A stretch of DNA of 64,000 nt from Paracoccaceae bacterium (GCA_021647745.1 JAKIUB010000011.1:11710-75709), one strand, 5' to 3'; counted from the first letter of the stretch, positions 53,294 to 62,803 are shown. Numbers and translations: made by a program. Notes: generated from the sequence alone by a model not told the origin.

Positions 53294-54613
53294 TCAGCCG
53301 TTGGTAAACTCGGGGTAGCCCTCCATCCCCAGCTCGCTCATATCCAGCCCGTTGATCTCGGCTTCGGCACTGACCCGAATACCCAACACCAGCTTCAACA
53401 CCATCCACAGCACCAGCGATACCGAAAAGACAAACCCGCCGATAACCACAATCCCGTAAGCCTGCGTGGCAAAGCTCGCGTCAGTATTGGTAAACACCAC
53501 GGCCATGGTGCCCCAGATTCCGGCAAATAGATGAACAGGAATTGCACCCACCACATCATCGATCTTGAATTTATCCAGCAATGGCACCGCAAACACCACG
53601 ATCACACCGCCAACCGCGCCGATCATCGAGGCTTGTCCGAGGCCCGGGGTCAGTGGCTCGGCGGTGATAGAAACCAGACCGGCCAGCGCACCGTTGAGCA
53701 TCATGGTCAGATCCGGCTTTTTGTAGAATAGCTGGGTTGCAAACAATGCTGCAATCGCTCCACCTGCCGCCGCTGCATTGGTATTGGCGAATATCCGGCT
53801 GATATCGGCGACATTTCCGGTGGTGTTCATATAAAGCTGCGAGCCGCCGTTAAAGCCGAACCACCCCATCCACAGGATAAACGTGCCCAGCGTGGCCAAT
53901 GGCAAGTTGGACCCCATAAACGGAATAACCTTGCCGTTTTTATATTTGCCGAGCCGCGCCCCGAGGATGATGGCACCCGCCAAAGCCGCCCAGCCACCAA
54001 CCGAATGCACCACCGTGGAACCGGCAAAATCAAGGAAGCCAGCTTCATCCAGAAAACCACCGCCCCATTTCCAGCTGGCCTGAATGGGATAAATGAACGC
54101 CACAAGAACGGTGGTGAAGATCAGGAAAGGCCAGAGCTTGATCCGCTCGGCCAAAGCGCCAGACACGATAGAGGCCGTCGCCGCCGCAAACATCAGCTGG
54201 AAAAAGAAATCCGAGCCAACCGAAGCGTAGGTCAGATCCACATCGGCAGCGCCCACGCCAACCGGCTCCAGCGAGGTGGTGGCGAAAGCGCCGATGATAC
54301 CGTCAACCGTCCATGCATCGCCCGGATACATCAGGTTATAGCCCACCAGATAATACATGATCGAGGCAATCCCCACGAGGCCGATATTCTTGGTCAGCTG
54401 CATGGTTACGTTTTTGGAGCGCACAAGCCCCGCTTCGAGCATCGAAAAGCCCGCGCCCATCCACATCACCAAAAAGCCCATCACAAGGAACATAAAGGTG
54501 TTGAGAATGAAGCCGATCTCATCGGGGATCTGCGGCGTCGCCTCTTGGGCCATTGCCGGTGTCGCGAGCATTAGTGCTGCAAGCGCTCCGGTAGTTTTGG
54601 TAAGTCTAAACAT
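53294..54613 (-). CDS. amtB: Ammonium transporter
   Basis: A 439-residue Amt/Rh channel for ammonium uptake with signal peptide (MFRLTKTTGALAALMLATPAMAQ) and eleven helices. The conserved pore histidines are in STVVHSVGGWAAL and PVHLFAGIWGTM. DFAGSTVVH and GFNGGSQLY are typical. The C-terminal tail (ISAEAEINGLDMSELGMEGY-like) is the region that binds GlnK. It is 21 bp after glnK. Confidence 0.95.
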   Translation of the reverse strand: MFRLTKTTGALAALMLATPAMAQEATPQIPDEIGFILNTFMFLVMGFLVMWMGAGFSMLEAGLVRSKNVTMQLTKNIGLVGIASIMYYLVGYNLMYPGDAWTVDGIIGAFATTSLEPVGVGAADVDLTYASVGSDFFFQLMFAAATASIVSGALAERIKLWPFLIFTTVLVAFIYPIQASWKWGGGFLDEAGFLDFAGSTVVHSVGGWAALAGAIILGARLGKYKNGKVIPFMGSNLPLATLGTFILWMGWFGFNGGSQLYMNTTGNVADISRIFANTNAAAAGGAIAALFATQLFYKKPDLTMMLNGALAGLVSITAEPLTPGLGQASMIGAVGGVIVVFAVPLLDKFKIDDVVGAIPVHLFAGIWGTMAVVFTNTDASFATQAYGIVVIGGFVFSVSLVLWMVLKLVLGIRVSAEAEINGLDMSELGMEGYPEFTNG

Positions 54614-54634
54614 GGTTTTCCCTCATTCTTTAAA

Positions 54635-54973
54635 TTAGATAGCTTCTTCGCCGGTTTCGCCGGTGCGCACGCGCAGAGCGCTCTCCACATCGAGCACAAA
54701 TACTTTGCCATCGCCGATCGAGCCGGTTTTGGCGGTAGCGGCCAGCGTTTCAACCACCTGTTCCGCGATATCGTCAGCCACCACCATTTCCAGCTTCACT
54801 TTGGGCACAAAATTGACCACATATTCGGCCCCGCGATAAATTTCGGTATGTCCGGCCTGCCGCCCGTAACCCTTGATTTCAGAAACCATAAGCCCCTGCA
54901 CACCAATCTCGGTCAGCGCCTCGCGCACCTCTTCGAGCTTGAACGGCTTGATCGCTGCAATGATCAGTTTCAT
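54635..54973 (-). CDS. glnK: PII signalling protein GlnK
   Basis: A 112-residue trimeric PII protein that senses ATP/ADP, 2-oxoglutarate and glutamine, and blocks AmtB. The T-loop reads YGRQAGHTEIYRGAEYVV with the Tyr-51 uridylylation site (RGAEY), and the B and C loops are TGSIGDGKVF and the RTGE end. The ATG at 54973 follows GGGAGAAG; the open frame extends upstream without family sequence. First gene of glnK-amtB. Confidence 0.95.
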   Translation of the reverse strand: MKLIIAAIKPFKLEEVREALTEIGVQGLMVSEIKGYGRQAGHTEIYRGAEYVVNFVPKVKLEMVVADDIAEQVVETLAATAKTGSIGDGKVFVLDVESALRVRTGETGEEAI

Positions 54974-55087
54974 TTTCTTCTCCCTTGCGGTCAGTTGATG
55001 CGAGTGCACCTCTGACAAAAGGTTTTGATCGGTTGCGATCAATAAGAAAGCTTTCGCGAGGGTGGGCATTGCAAATATCTGCGATTA

Positions 55088-55133
55088 TGCCTAATATTTA
55101 AGCTTTAACGCATAAATGCACATATATTAGGCA
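55088..55133. promoter_or_regulatory. Inverted TGCCTAATAT repeats upstream of glnK, NtrC-site-like
   Basis: TGCCTAATAT (55088-55097) and ATATTAGGCA (55124-55133) are exact reverse complements, 26 bp apart. The right copy forms TGC-N11-GCA (55117-55133) and the left forms a near-match, TGC-N11-GCT. TGC-N11-GCA is a form of NtrC binding site, and glnK-amtB operons are commonly NtrC-activated. A matching sigma-54 promoter was not clear to me. Confidence 0.45.
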
Positions 55134-55222
55134 CATACCAAAAGGCGAATATATGCCGGTGACAGAATCACCCCTCTACATTCGGGACCGGCTTCGCTAA
55201 GCTGGGCAAAACAATAACGAGC

Positions 55223-57487
55223 ATGCAGGCAGCCAAAATGGCCAAAAAACCACCCTCCGCCAATGAGCGGGCCAAAGCCACGCCCAAACCACCCCCGCTG
55301 GTGGCTACGCGCGCCGACAAGGTGCCTTCCGGGGGAGCGCCCGGAAAGCCGCGCCGGAAACCCGGAGCAAAAGCGCCCGCTAAACCCATAAAAAAACCAG
55401 CGACCAAGCCAGCCGCCGGCAAAAAACCGTCAGCTAAACCCCGAACCGCAAAGCAACCCGCCCGCAAGCCCGCAAAAACCAAAGCCACAGCCACACCTAA
55501 AGGGAATTTTATCACCCGCACGGTCCGCTTCGTCATACGGTCACTTTTCAAAACCTTATGGTGGTTCATGTGGCGCGGCGCGATGGTTGGTGCGCTGGTG
55601 CTGGCACTCTGGACGGGATACTACTATATCCAGCTCCCCGCGATGGAAGACCAGCTCGACGGTCGTGATCGCGGCTCGGTGCGGCTGCTGGATCGCTATG
55701 GCAATATCTTTGCCTGGCGCGGCGAGCAGTTTGACGGCTCGTTGCGCGCACAGACCGTTTCGCCCTTTCTTAGAAATGCTGTGGTGGCAACCGAAGACAA
55801 ACGTTTTGACAGCCATTTTGGTATCAGCCCACGCGGCATCGCCAGCGCTGTGCGCATCAACCTGAGCGAGGGGCGCGGCCCGCTTTCTGGCAATGGCGGC
55901 TCGACCATCACCCAACAGGTCGCCAAGCTTTTATGCCTCGGCGAGACCGACAAGACCGAAAGAGAGTGCCGCCGCCAGTCGCTTTGGCGCAAATTGCAGG
56001 AAATGCCTTATGCTTTTGCGCTGGAGCTGAAATATTCCAAAGACGACATTTTGAGCATTTACCTCAATCGCGCCTATCTTGGTGCTGGCGCCTATGGTTT
56101 TGAGGCTGCCGCCCAGCGCTATTTTGCCAAATCCGCCCGTGATCTGACCCCGTCTGAATCCGCAATGCTTGCCGGCCTGCTCACCGCACCCAGCCATTTT
56201 GCCCCCACCCGCAATCTGGAGCGCGCACAAGGCCGGGCTTCGGTCGTGATTAGACTGATGCAAGAGCAGGGCTACCTGACCCGGATCGAAGCCGAAATTG
56301 CGCGAAGCACACCTGCCACGCTCTCGACCAGCGCAAAAACCCTAATTGGCGGCGACTATGCCGATTGGGTGATGGGAATGAACGGCGACGAGGTCATGCA
56401 GGCCTTCACCCGGGATACGGCCGAAGATGTCATAATTCTCACCACCTTTGACCCCGATATCCAGCGTGCCGCCGACGGTGCACTGGCCAATGTTTTTGCC
56501 TCACGGGTATCGGAAGACTCAAAGGCGCAGGCCGCGATTGTGGTGATGTCTCCCGACGGGGCGGTGCGCGCGGTGGTTGGCGGGCGCAATATCGAGGGTG
56601 ATTATTTTAACCGCGCTACGCAAGCGCTCCGCCAGACCGGCTCGTCTTTCAAGCCTTTTGTCTACGCTGCGGCGCTAGAGGCCGGCTGGTCCCCGAATGC
56701 AGTGGTCGACGACACCCCCCTGACAATCAACATCCCCGGCTCCGGCCCGTGGAGCCCAAAAAATTACAGCCGGGAATTCATCGGAGAAATAACCCTGACC
56801 GAAGCTATGGCGCGCTCGATCAATACGGTTGCGGTGCGGGTATCCGAAGAGGTTGGCCGCGAGCGGGTGCGGGCAATGGCGATGGATTTCGGCATCACCT
56901 CCGAGATCGCGACCGGGCCTGCGCTGGCGCTCGGGGTCTCCGATACCAGCCTGCTGGAAATGACCGGCGCCTATGCCGGCTTTCTCAATGGCGGGCGGCT
57001 GAGCAAGCCCTATGGTATGCTGGACCTGACCCTTGCCGACGGCTCCCGCCCCTTTGATATCCGCCGCCCCAGCAACGGGCGACGGATACTGAGCGAGCTG
57101 GCCGATGGCTACCTAATCTACATGCTCAATCAGGTGGTCGAAACCGGCTCTGGCCAGCGCGCCCGGCTCGATGGCTGGCAGGTTGGCGGCAAAACCGGCA
57201 CAAGCCAAGGCGCAAAAGACGCATGGTTTCTTGGCTTTACCGCTGACTATGTCGCCGGAGTCTGGATGGGATATGATGACAACACCCCCCTGACAGGCGT
57301 GACAGGTGGCGGGCTGCCCGCCCAGATATGGCAAGAGACCATGGCGCAGGTTCATGCTGGCCGGACCCCGCGCCCGCTCCCGATGATCATCCCGCCCGAG
57401 CCGCGCCCGCTCGATGAAATCGACACCCCGATACAGGAGCGCCGTAGCCGGACTATCCTTGATTTGTTGCTGGGCACCAACCGCTGA
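55223..57487 (+). CDS. Class A penicillin-binding protein (PBP1A-type)
   Basis: A 754-residue bifunctional peptidoglycan synthase. Residues 1-95 are a cytoplasmic Lys/Ala/Pro-rich tail, followed by one transmembrane segment (~112-132), a GT51 glycosyltransferase domain (ATEDKRFDSHFG, GGSTITQQVAK) and a transpeptidase domain with SxxK in TGSSFKPFVY, SxN in MARSINTVAV and KTG in GGKTGTSQGA. All catalytic motifs are present. Divergent from glnK. An ATG five codons in is also possible. Confidence 0.94.
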   Translation: MQAAKMAKKPPSANERAKATPKPPPLVATRADKVPSGGAPGKPRRKPGAKAPAKPIKKPATKPAAGKKPSAKPRTAKQPARKPAKTKATATPKGNFITRTVRFVIRSLFKTLWWFMWRGAMVGALVLALWTGYYYIQLPAMEDQLDGRDRGSVRLLDRYGNIFAWRGEQFDGSLRAQTVSPFLRNAVVATEDKRFDSHFGISPRGIASAVRINLSEGRGPLSGNGGSTITQQVAKLLCLGETDKTERECRRQSLWRKLQEMPYAFALELKYSKDDILSIYLNRAYLGAGAYGFEAAAQRYFAKSARDLTPSESAMLAGLLTAPSHFAPTRNLERAQGRASVVIRLMQEQGYLTRIEAEIARSTPATLSTSAKTLIGGDYADWVMGMNGDEVMQAFTRDTAEDVIILTTFDPDIQRAADGALANVFASRVSEDSKAQAAIVVMSPDGAVRAVVGGRNIEGDYFNRATQALRQTGSSFKPFVYAAALEAGWSPNAVVDDTPLTINIPGSGPWSPKNYSREFIGEITLTEAMARSINTVAVRVSEEVGRERVRAMAMDFGITSEIATGPALALGVSDTSLLEMTGAYAGFLNGGRLSKPYGMLDLTLADGSRPFDIRRPSNGRRILSELADGYLIYMLNQVVETGSGQRARLDGWQVGGKTGTSQGAKDAWFLGFTADYVAGVWMGYDDNTPLTGVTGGGLPAQIWQETMAQVHAGRTPRPLPMIIPPEPRPLDEIDTPIQERRSRTILDLLLGTNR

Positions 57488-57548
57488 GCCACCACGACAC
57501 CGGCCCCCGCCAAGCCGAGGGGGGCGTAGTGCTGCTACCCGTCAGCGG

Positions 57549-58301
57549 TTATGCCGGTTTTATACTTGTCGTCACATAATTTACTGAAAGATCGCGCTCC
57601 GAAATCGACCAACTCCACAAGAGGGGATTAAAGACAAACCCTTTGCGGTCAACCGCTTCCAGTCCGGCCTCGCCAATCAATGCAAACAGCTCGTCGGGGG
57701 TGATAAATTTCTGCCACTCGTGGGTGCCCACCGGTAGCCAGCGCATCACCCGCTCGGCACCTATGATTGCCACCATGTAGCTTTTGGCATTGCGGTTGAG
57801 GGTTGAGCAGATCATCAACCCACCGGGCTTGAGCAGGGCTTCACAAGCGTTCAAAAACACCTGCGGCTCGGCCACATGTTCGATTACTTCCATATTGAGG
57901 ATCACGTCAAACTGCTCGCCTTCGTCGACCAGCGCTTCAGCCATGGTGTTGCGGTAGTCTATCGTTAGCCCTGATTGCTCGGCATGTATCTGTGCTACCG
58001 GAATATTACCCGCCGCCGCATCGGCACCTACCACATCTGCCCCGAGCCGTGCCATCGGCTCGCTGAGCAATCCGCCCCCACAGCCGATATCAAGCAGGCG
58101 CAAGCCTTCAAGCGGTTTCAGGCTTTTCCGGTCCCGCCCAAACTCGGCGGTGATCTGCTCGACGATATACTCCAGCCGTGTCGGGTTCAGCATATGGAGT
58201 GGTTTGAATTTTCCGTTCGGGTCCCACCACTCGGCGGCCATCGCCTCGAATTTCGCAACCTCGGCTGCATCAATCGTATTTCTGGATTCCGTTGCACTCA
58301 T
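57549..58301 (-). CDS. ubiG: 3-demethylubiquinol 3-O-methyltransferase
   Basis: SAM-dependent methyltransferase for two O-methylation steps of ubiquinone synthesis. The 250-residue protein has FEAMAAEWWDPNGKFKPLHM, the UbiG signature, then the SAM motif LLDIGCGGGLLSEPMA and the later VIEHVAEPQVFLN. The ATG at 58301 is chosen because it gives this N-terminus. Divergent from pip across 50 bp. Confidence 0.95.
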   Translation of the reverse strand: MSATESRNTIDAAEVAKFEAMAAEWWDPNGKFKPLHMLNPTRLEYIVEQITAEFGRDRKSLKPLEGLRLLDIGCGGGLLSEPMARLGADVVGADAAAGNIPVAQIHAEQSGLTIDYRNTMAEALVDEGEQFDVILNMEVIEHVAEPQVFLNACEALLKPGGLMICSTLNRNAKSYMVAIIGAERVMRWLPVGTHEWQKFITPDELFALIGEAGLEAVDRKGFVFNPLLWSWSISERDLSVNYVTTSIKPA

Positions 58302-58351
58302 CTTCTCAACCTGCCATGCTGCAAAAAAGCTAACCCGGATTGTGCCATCAA

Positions 58352-59347
58352 ATGCCCGAACATACCAGCCCGCAAGCCAGCCTCGCCCGCCTTCACCCCC
58401 CGCGCGAACCGTATATGACCGAGCGCATGGAAATGACCAATGGCCACCGGCTTTATGTCGAGCAATCGGGCAATCCGTGCGGCATCCCTGTCGTGGTGTT
58501 GCATGGCGGGCCGGGGGGGGGATGCACACCGGCAATGCGCCGCTACTTTGACCCCGCGAAATTCCGCACCATTCTGTTTGACCAGCGCGGCTGCGGACGC
58601 TCTACCCCCTTTGCCTCGGTAGAGCACAACACAACCTGGGATCTGGTGGCCGATATCGAGCGGATACGCATCCGCCTCGGCATCAAAAAATGGGTGGTGT
58701 TTGGCGGCTCATGGGGGGCGACCCTGAGCTTGCTTTACGGGCAGGCCCACCCCGCGCGGGTGCAGGCCTTGGTGTTGCGCGGGGTTTTCACCCTGACAAA
58801 AGCCGAGCTGGACTGGTTTTATGGCGGCGGGGCGGGGGCTTTCTGGCCAGAAGCATGGGCGCTTTTTAAAGGGATCATTCCACAGGCAGAGCAGGGCGAC
58901 CTGATTAAAGCCTATAACAAACGCCTGTTTGGCAATAACAAGGAAAAGGCACTTCAGGCCGCCCGCATCTGGACCGGCTGGGAAAACACCCTCGCTACGC
59001 TGGTTTCCGACGGCCTGATCAAGGGCGCGGGAACCCGCTACGCAGAGGCCTTCGCCCGTATCGAAAACCACTACTTCAGCCATGGCGGCTGGCTGGATCA
59101 CGAGCACCAGATCACCACCAACATGCCGCGCCTGCACGGGATCAAGGGCTATATCGTGCAGGGCCGCTATGATATGGTCTGCCCACCCCATACCGCCTAC
59201 AAAATCCACCACGCGTGGCCAGATTCCGAATTGCGGATGGTTAACCTCGCCGGGCACGCGATGTCTGAAACAGGGGTTGCGGCCGAGCTGGTAAGCATCA
59301 TGGAGCAAATAGGAAGCGAAGAGGGTCGACATGCGGAAAATCTTTAA
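58352..59347 (+). CDS. pip: Prolyl aminopeptidase (proline iminopeptidase)
   Basis: Releases N-terminal proline from peptides. The 331-residue alpha/beta hydrolase has the oxyanion HGGPGGG motif, DQRGCGRSTP, the nucleophile in FGGSWGATLSL, and the catalytic Asp and His in GRYDMVCPP and LAGHAMSE. Start choice between ATGs at 58352 and 58415 is uncertain; no strong ribosome site. It overlaps the next gene by 17 bp. Confidence 0.92.
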   Translation: MPEHTSPQASLARLHPPREPYMTERMEMTNGHRLYVEQSGNPCGIPVVVLHGGPGGGCTPAMRRYFDPAKFRTILFDQRGCGRSTPFASVEHNTTWDLVADIERIRIRLGIKKWVVFGGSWGATLSLLYGQAHPARVQALVLRGVFTLTKAELDWFYGGGAGAFWPEAWALFKGIIPQAEQGDLIKAYNKRLFGNNKEKALQAARIWTGWENTLATLVSDGLIKGAGTRYAEAFARIENHYFSHGGWLDHEHQITTNMPRLHGIKGYIVQGRYDMVCPPHTAYKIHHAWPDSELRMVNLAGHAMSETGVAAELVSIMEQIGSEEGRHAENL

Positions 59348-60500
59348 GTGGAGTCTGCGGGCCTTACTGCTGCTGACGCTTGTTTTGGGCGGCCTGGCGA
59401 TCTGGAAGCGTGACGATATCAGCCGGCTCTGGGCCGTAAACTCCCTGTTTGACGAAGAAAAAATAGTAGGTAATTTCTCCAGTATGGGCGGTCTTTTCTT
59501 TAGCACGCAGCTGGATGTGCCCACCTCTTCCCCCAGCCCGCTGCCGGCCATCCCGATGGAGATACCGGATATATCCGACTGGGTCAGCGCTCGCGCCATC
59601 ACCGGACTGGTAGTGCTGAAAGACGGAAATCTTGTATTCGAAAGCTATTACCTCGGCACAAAAGACACCGATTTGCGGATATCATGGTCAGTGGCCAAAA
59701 GCTTCATTTCGGCGCTGACCGGTATCCTCGTTGCAGATAACACCATTGCCTCGATCGACGATCCGGTAGTTAAATACGCGCCTATGCTGGCTGATAGCGC
59801 CTATAGCGGCGCCACGATCCGCAATGTGCTCAATATGGCTTCGGGGGTGCGCTTTAACGAGGATTACCTGGATTTCAACTCGGATATCAACAAAATGGGC
59901 CGCGTGCTGGCGCTGGGCGGCTCGATGGATGATTTTGCCGCCAGCCTGAAAGAACGCCTGCGCCCTCCCGGAGAAAAATGGCAATATGTGTCGATTGATA
60001 CCCATGTTCTGGGCATGGTTATCCGCGGTGCCACCGGCCAGAGCATCCCGGAGCTGATGTCCGAGCGCTTGCTGGCGCCCTTGGGATTGGAGGCCGCCCC
60101 CGTGATGATCACCGATGGCTACGGGGTGGCTTTTGTGCTTGGCGGGCTGAATATGCGCACCCGTGATTATGCCCGCCTCGGCCAGCTCTATTTGCAAAAC
60201 GGCATGTGGAACGGCACGCAGCTGGTGCCCGAAGAGTGGGTAGTTGCCTCGACAGCAGACACAGCACCCGCCACGCCAGAAACCACCGGCTACGGCTTTC
60301 AGTGGTGGCTGCCTGCTGACGCTCGCGAAGGCGAGTTTTTTGCCCGAGGCGTTTATGGCCAGTATGTCTATGTTAACCGGCCCGCCGGAGTAGTGATTGC
60401 GCTCAATTCGGCTGACCGTGCTTTTAGCGAAGAGGGTGCCAACGAGCAAAACATCACAATGTTCAGGAAAATTTCCGCGATGCTCTCCGCCGAAAATTAA
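59331..60500 (+). CDS. Beta-lactamase-family serine hydrolase
   Basis: A 389-residue class C beta-lactamase-fold protein with an N-terminal anchor or signal (LRALLLLTLVLGGLAIW). The nucleophile motif SxxK is SWSVAKSF and the Tyr motif is YVSID (YxS/N form). These proteins are usually esterases or peptidases rather than true beta-lactamases; substrate unknown. The start overlaps pip and the two are probably co-transcribed. Confidence 0.87.
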   Translation: MRKIFKWSLRALLLLTLVLGGLAIWKRDDISRLWAVNSLFDEEKIVGNFSSMGGLFFSTQLDVPTSSPSPLPAIPMEIPDISDWVSARAITGLVVLKDGNLVFESYYLGTKDTDLRISWSVAKSFISALTGILVADNTIASIDDPVVKYAPMLADSAYSGATIRNVLNMASGVRFNEDYLDFNSDINKMGRVLALGGSMDDFAASLKERLRPPGEKWQYVSIDTHVLGMVIRGATGQSIPELMSERLLAPLGLEAAPVMITDGYGVAFVLGGLNMRTRDYARLGQLYLQNGMWNGTQLVPEEWVVASTADTAPATPETTGYGFQWWLPADAREGEFFARGVYGQYVYVNRPAGVVIALNSADRAFSEEGANEQNITMFRKISAMLSAEN

Positions 60501-60774
60501 GGCCGTCCACCATTCATAGCCGAATCACAGCCAGTGCATCTGTGCGTATATCCGGAGCGCACTCCTTGTGGTTGCGGGGGCCTTTACAGGCAAAGCTCTA
60601 CTGTAAAATTACTAAAAAACATGTTTTTTGCGTAATTTCTATTTTTCCTTTTATAGGTTATCTTGTTGTTGTTTATACATTAAATATTATTTTCTATATA
60701 TAACTTTAGTTAATCCACGAGCAAATACACATATTTTATGTAGTAAATGAAATCTATTCTGCTAATTTACAAAA
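60501..60774. promoter_or_regulatory. AT-rich intergenic region ahead of the sulfide dehydrogenase genes
   Basis: A 274-bp gap, strongly AT-rich from about 60600 to 60774 and unlike the surrounding DNA. It holds a 16-bp perfect palindrome AAAAAACATGTTTTTT (60614-60629) flanked by AAATTAC and GTAATTT, which could act as a bidirectional terminator (T-runs follow) or an operator. The promoter of the cytochrome gene must lie here; several TATA-like blocks prevent a firm choice. Confidence 0.5.
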
Positions 60775-61476
60775 ATGTTAGTAAATACCAGAGCTATATT
60801 CTTTGTGCTGCCCGCTTTATTGTTAGGCTTCGCGTCTCCCGTCTTGTCGGATGACCACGCCGGTACCGGTGCGCAGCTTTTTCAGAGCTGTATCAGCTGT
60901 CATGAAATCGGCCCTGACGCCCGCAACAAGGTTGGCCCCCCGCTTAACGGAATCATCGGGAGTCCGGCAGCCAATAGCGAAGGTTTTCGCTATTCCCGTG
61001 CGCTTGTCGCTCGTGCGGAGGCGGGTCTGGTCTGGGATGAGGCGGCGCTTGACGATTTCATGGCCAACCCTTCTGCATTTATTCCGGGCACCCGGATGAG
61101 CTTTAGCGGTGTGCGAAAAAAATCCGATCGCGCCGCGCTGCTGGCTTTTATGGCCACTCTGGTGCCCGAAACCGGGCTGGGCGTGGCCCATCTCGAGCCG
61201 GGAGACCCCGAGGTTACCCCTGAAATTCTGGCAATAGAGGGTAATGTCGAATACGGGAAATATCTGTCTGCGACTTGTGTCACCTGCCATCAGGCCAGTG
61301 GCAAGAGCGACGGTATCCCCCCGATTATCAACTGGCCCGCACCAGCCTTTGTGACCGTGCTGCACGCCTATCGCAGCAAAGCCCGGGATAATCAGGTGAT
61401 GCAGCAGATTGCCGGCACTTTGTCGGACGAAGAAATAGCGGCGCTTGCGGCTTATTACGAAAGCATACAACCTTAA
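60775..61476 (+). CDS. Di-haem cytochrome c, FccA/SoxE-like
   Basis: A 233-residue periplasmic protein with signal peptide (cleavage after SPVLS). Two haem motifs, CISCH (~residue 39) and CVTCH (~residue 166), each begin a cytochrome c domain; Met ligands are available in GTRMSFSG and after the second site. Next to a flavocytochrome c flavoprotein gene, it is very likely the haem subunit that accepts electrons from sulfide oxidation. No strong ribosome site is visible; the sequence upstream is AT-rich. Confidence 0.87.
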   Translation: MLVNTRAIFFVLPALLLGFASPVLSDDHAGTGAQLFQSCISCHEIGPDARNKVGPPLNGIIGSPAANSEGFRYSRALVARAEAGLVWDEAALDDFMANPSAFIPGTRMSFSGVRKKSDRAALLAFMATLVPETGLGVAHLEPGDPEVTPEILAIEGNVEYGKYLSATCVTCHQASGKSDGIPPIINWPAPAFVTVLHAYRSKARDNQVMQQIAGTLSDEEIAALAAYYESIQP

Positions 61477-61503
61477 AAAACCACAACCAAAAGGGAGAGA
61501 CAA

Positions 61504-62772
61504 ATGAAACTTGATCGACGCGGATTTCTTGGCACGGGGGTTGCCGTTGCGGCGGCTCTTGCTGCGCCAATGGTGCTTGCCGGTGGCCATGGCAAACCCA
61601 GGGTTGTCGTTGTTGGCGGCGGGGCCGGTGGTGCCACGGCTGCCCGCTATATCGCCAAAGACAGCAACGGCGAAATAGATGTTACCCTGATCGAGCCGAC
61701 CCGCACCTACTACACCTGTTTCTTTTCCAACCTCTATCTGGGTGGGCTGCGCGATATGTCATCTCTGGGCCATACCTACGGGGCAATGGCGTTTCAGGGG
61801 GTCAATGTGGTGCATGACTGGGCGATCGGTGTAGACAGAGACGCCAAGGTCGTGGCGCTCGCCGGTGGTGGCCGTGTGCCTTATGACAAGCTTATTCTTT
61901 CACCAGGCATCGATTTTCGCGAGGAGGCGGTGCAGGGCTGGGATCTGAGCAGCCAAAACGCCATGCCCCACGCCTATAAGGCAGGCTCCCAAACCGAGCT
62001 TTTAAAGGCCCAGGTCGAGGCTATCCCGCAAGGCGGCATCTTTGCCATGGTCGCACCGCCCAACCCCTTCCGCTGCCCGCCGGGACCGTATGAGCGGGTG
62101 TCAATGGTGGCGCATTACTTCAAAAACAACAATCCGACCGCCAAGATCATCATCTTTGATCCCAAGCCGGCATTTTCCAAGCAGGCCCTGTTTACCGATG
62201 GCTGGAGCCGGCACTACAGCGGCATGATTGACTGGATAAACCCGGATTTCGGCGGCAAGGTTGATGAAGTGCGCCCGGGCAGCATGGAAGTGGTTGCCGA
62301 TGGCGAGGTGGTCAAGGTCGATGCCTGTAATGTCATCCCCGCCATGAAAGCCGGCCTTATTGCCGAGCAGGCCGGTGTCACCAACGAAGCTGGCTGGGCG
62401 CCGGTGGATCCGCACACGATGGCTTCAAGGGCAGATGAAAACATCTATGTTCTGGGCGATAGCTCCCAGCAGGGTGATATGCCGAAATCCGGCTTTTCAG
62501 CCAATAGTCAAGCCAAGGTTTGCGCCATGGCTGTGCGCGGTGCGCTGACCGGCAGCAGCATATTTCCGGCACGTTTTGCAAACACCTGCTGGTCGCTGAT
62601 CGAAACCAATGACGGGGTGAAAGTAGGCGCGTCCTACGAGGCTACCGACGAGAAAATCGCCAAGATAGACGGCTTTATCTCGCAGGTCGGCGAAGATGAC
62701 GCGACCCGTGCCGCGACCTATGAAGAAAGCGTCGGTTGGTATGCGGGCATAACGGCAGACATGATGGGCTGA
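61504..62772 (+). CDS. fccB: Flavocytochrome c sulfide dehydrogenase flavoprotein (FccB/SoxF)
   Basis: Oxidises sulfide to sulfur or polysulfide in the periplasm. The 422-residue protein has a Tat signal (DRRGFLGTG, then cleavage near LAGGHG), the FAD motif VVVVGGGAGGATAARYI, and the family's cysteines: YYTCFFSN (flavin attachment region), NPFRCPPGPYERV and FANTCWS (the redox-active pair). GGGAGAGA precedes the ATG. No other sox genes are in the window. Confidence 0.92.
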   Translation: MKLDRRGFLGTGVAVAAALAAPMVLAGGHGKPRVVVVGGGAGGATAARYIAKDSNGEIDVTLIEPTRTYYTCFFSNLYLGGLRDMSSLGHTYGAMAFQGVNVVHDWAIGVDRDAKVVALAGGGRVPYDKLILSPGIDFREEAVQGWDLSSQNAMPHAYKAGSQTELLKAQVEAIPQGGIFAMVAPPNPFRCPPGPYERVSMVAHYFKNNNPTAKIIIFDPKPAFSKQALFTDGWSRHYSGMIDWINPDFGGKVDEVRPGSMEVVADGEVVKVDACNVIPAMKAGLIAEQAGVTNEAGWAPVDPHTMASRADENIYVLGDSSQQGDMPKSGFSANSQAKVCAMAVRGALTGSSIFPARFANTCWSLIETNDGVKVGASYEATDEKIAKIDGFISQVGEDDATRAATYEESVGWYAGITADMMG

Positions 62773-62803
62773 CAAAGGCGGCTACCGCTCGTCTAAACCC
62801 GGG

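Noticed and set aside
55168..55569. 133-codon minus-strand frame with apparent hydrophobic stretches
   Set aside because: It is the complement of the Lys/Ala/Pro-rich tail of the penicillin-binding protein; the hydrophobic look comes from that bias.
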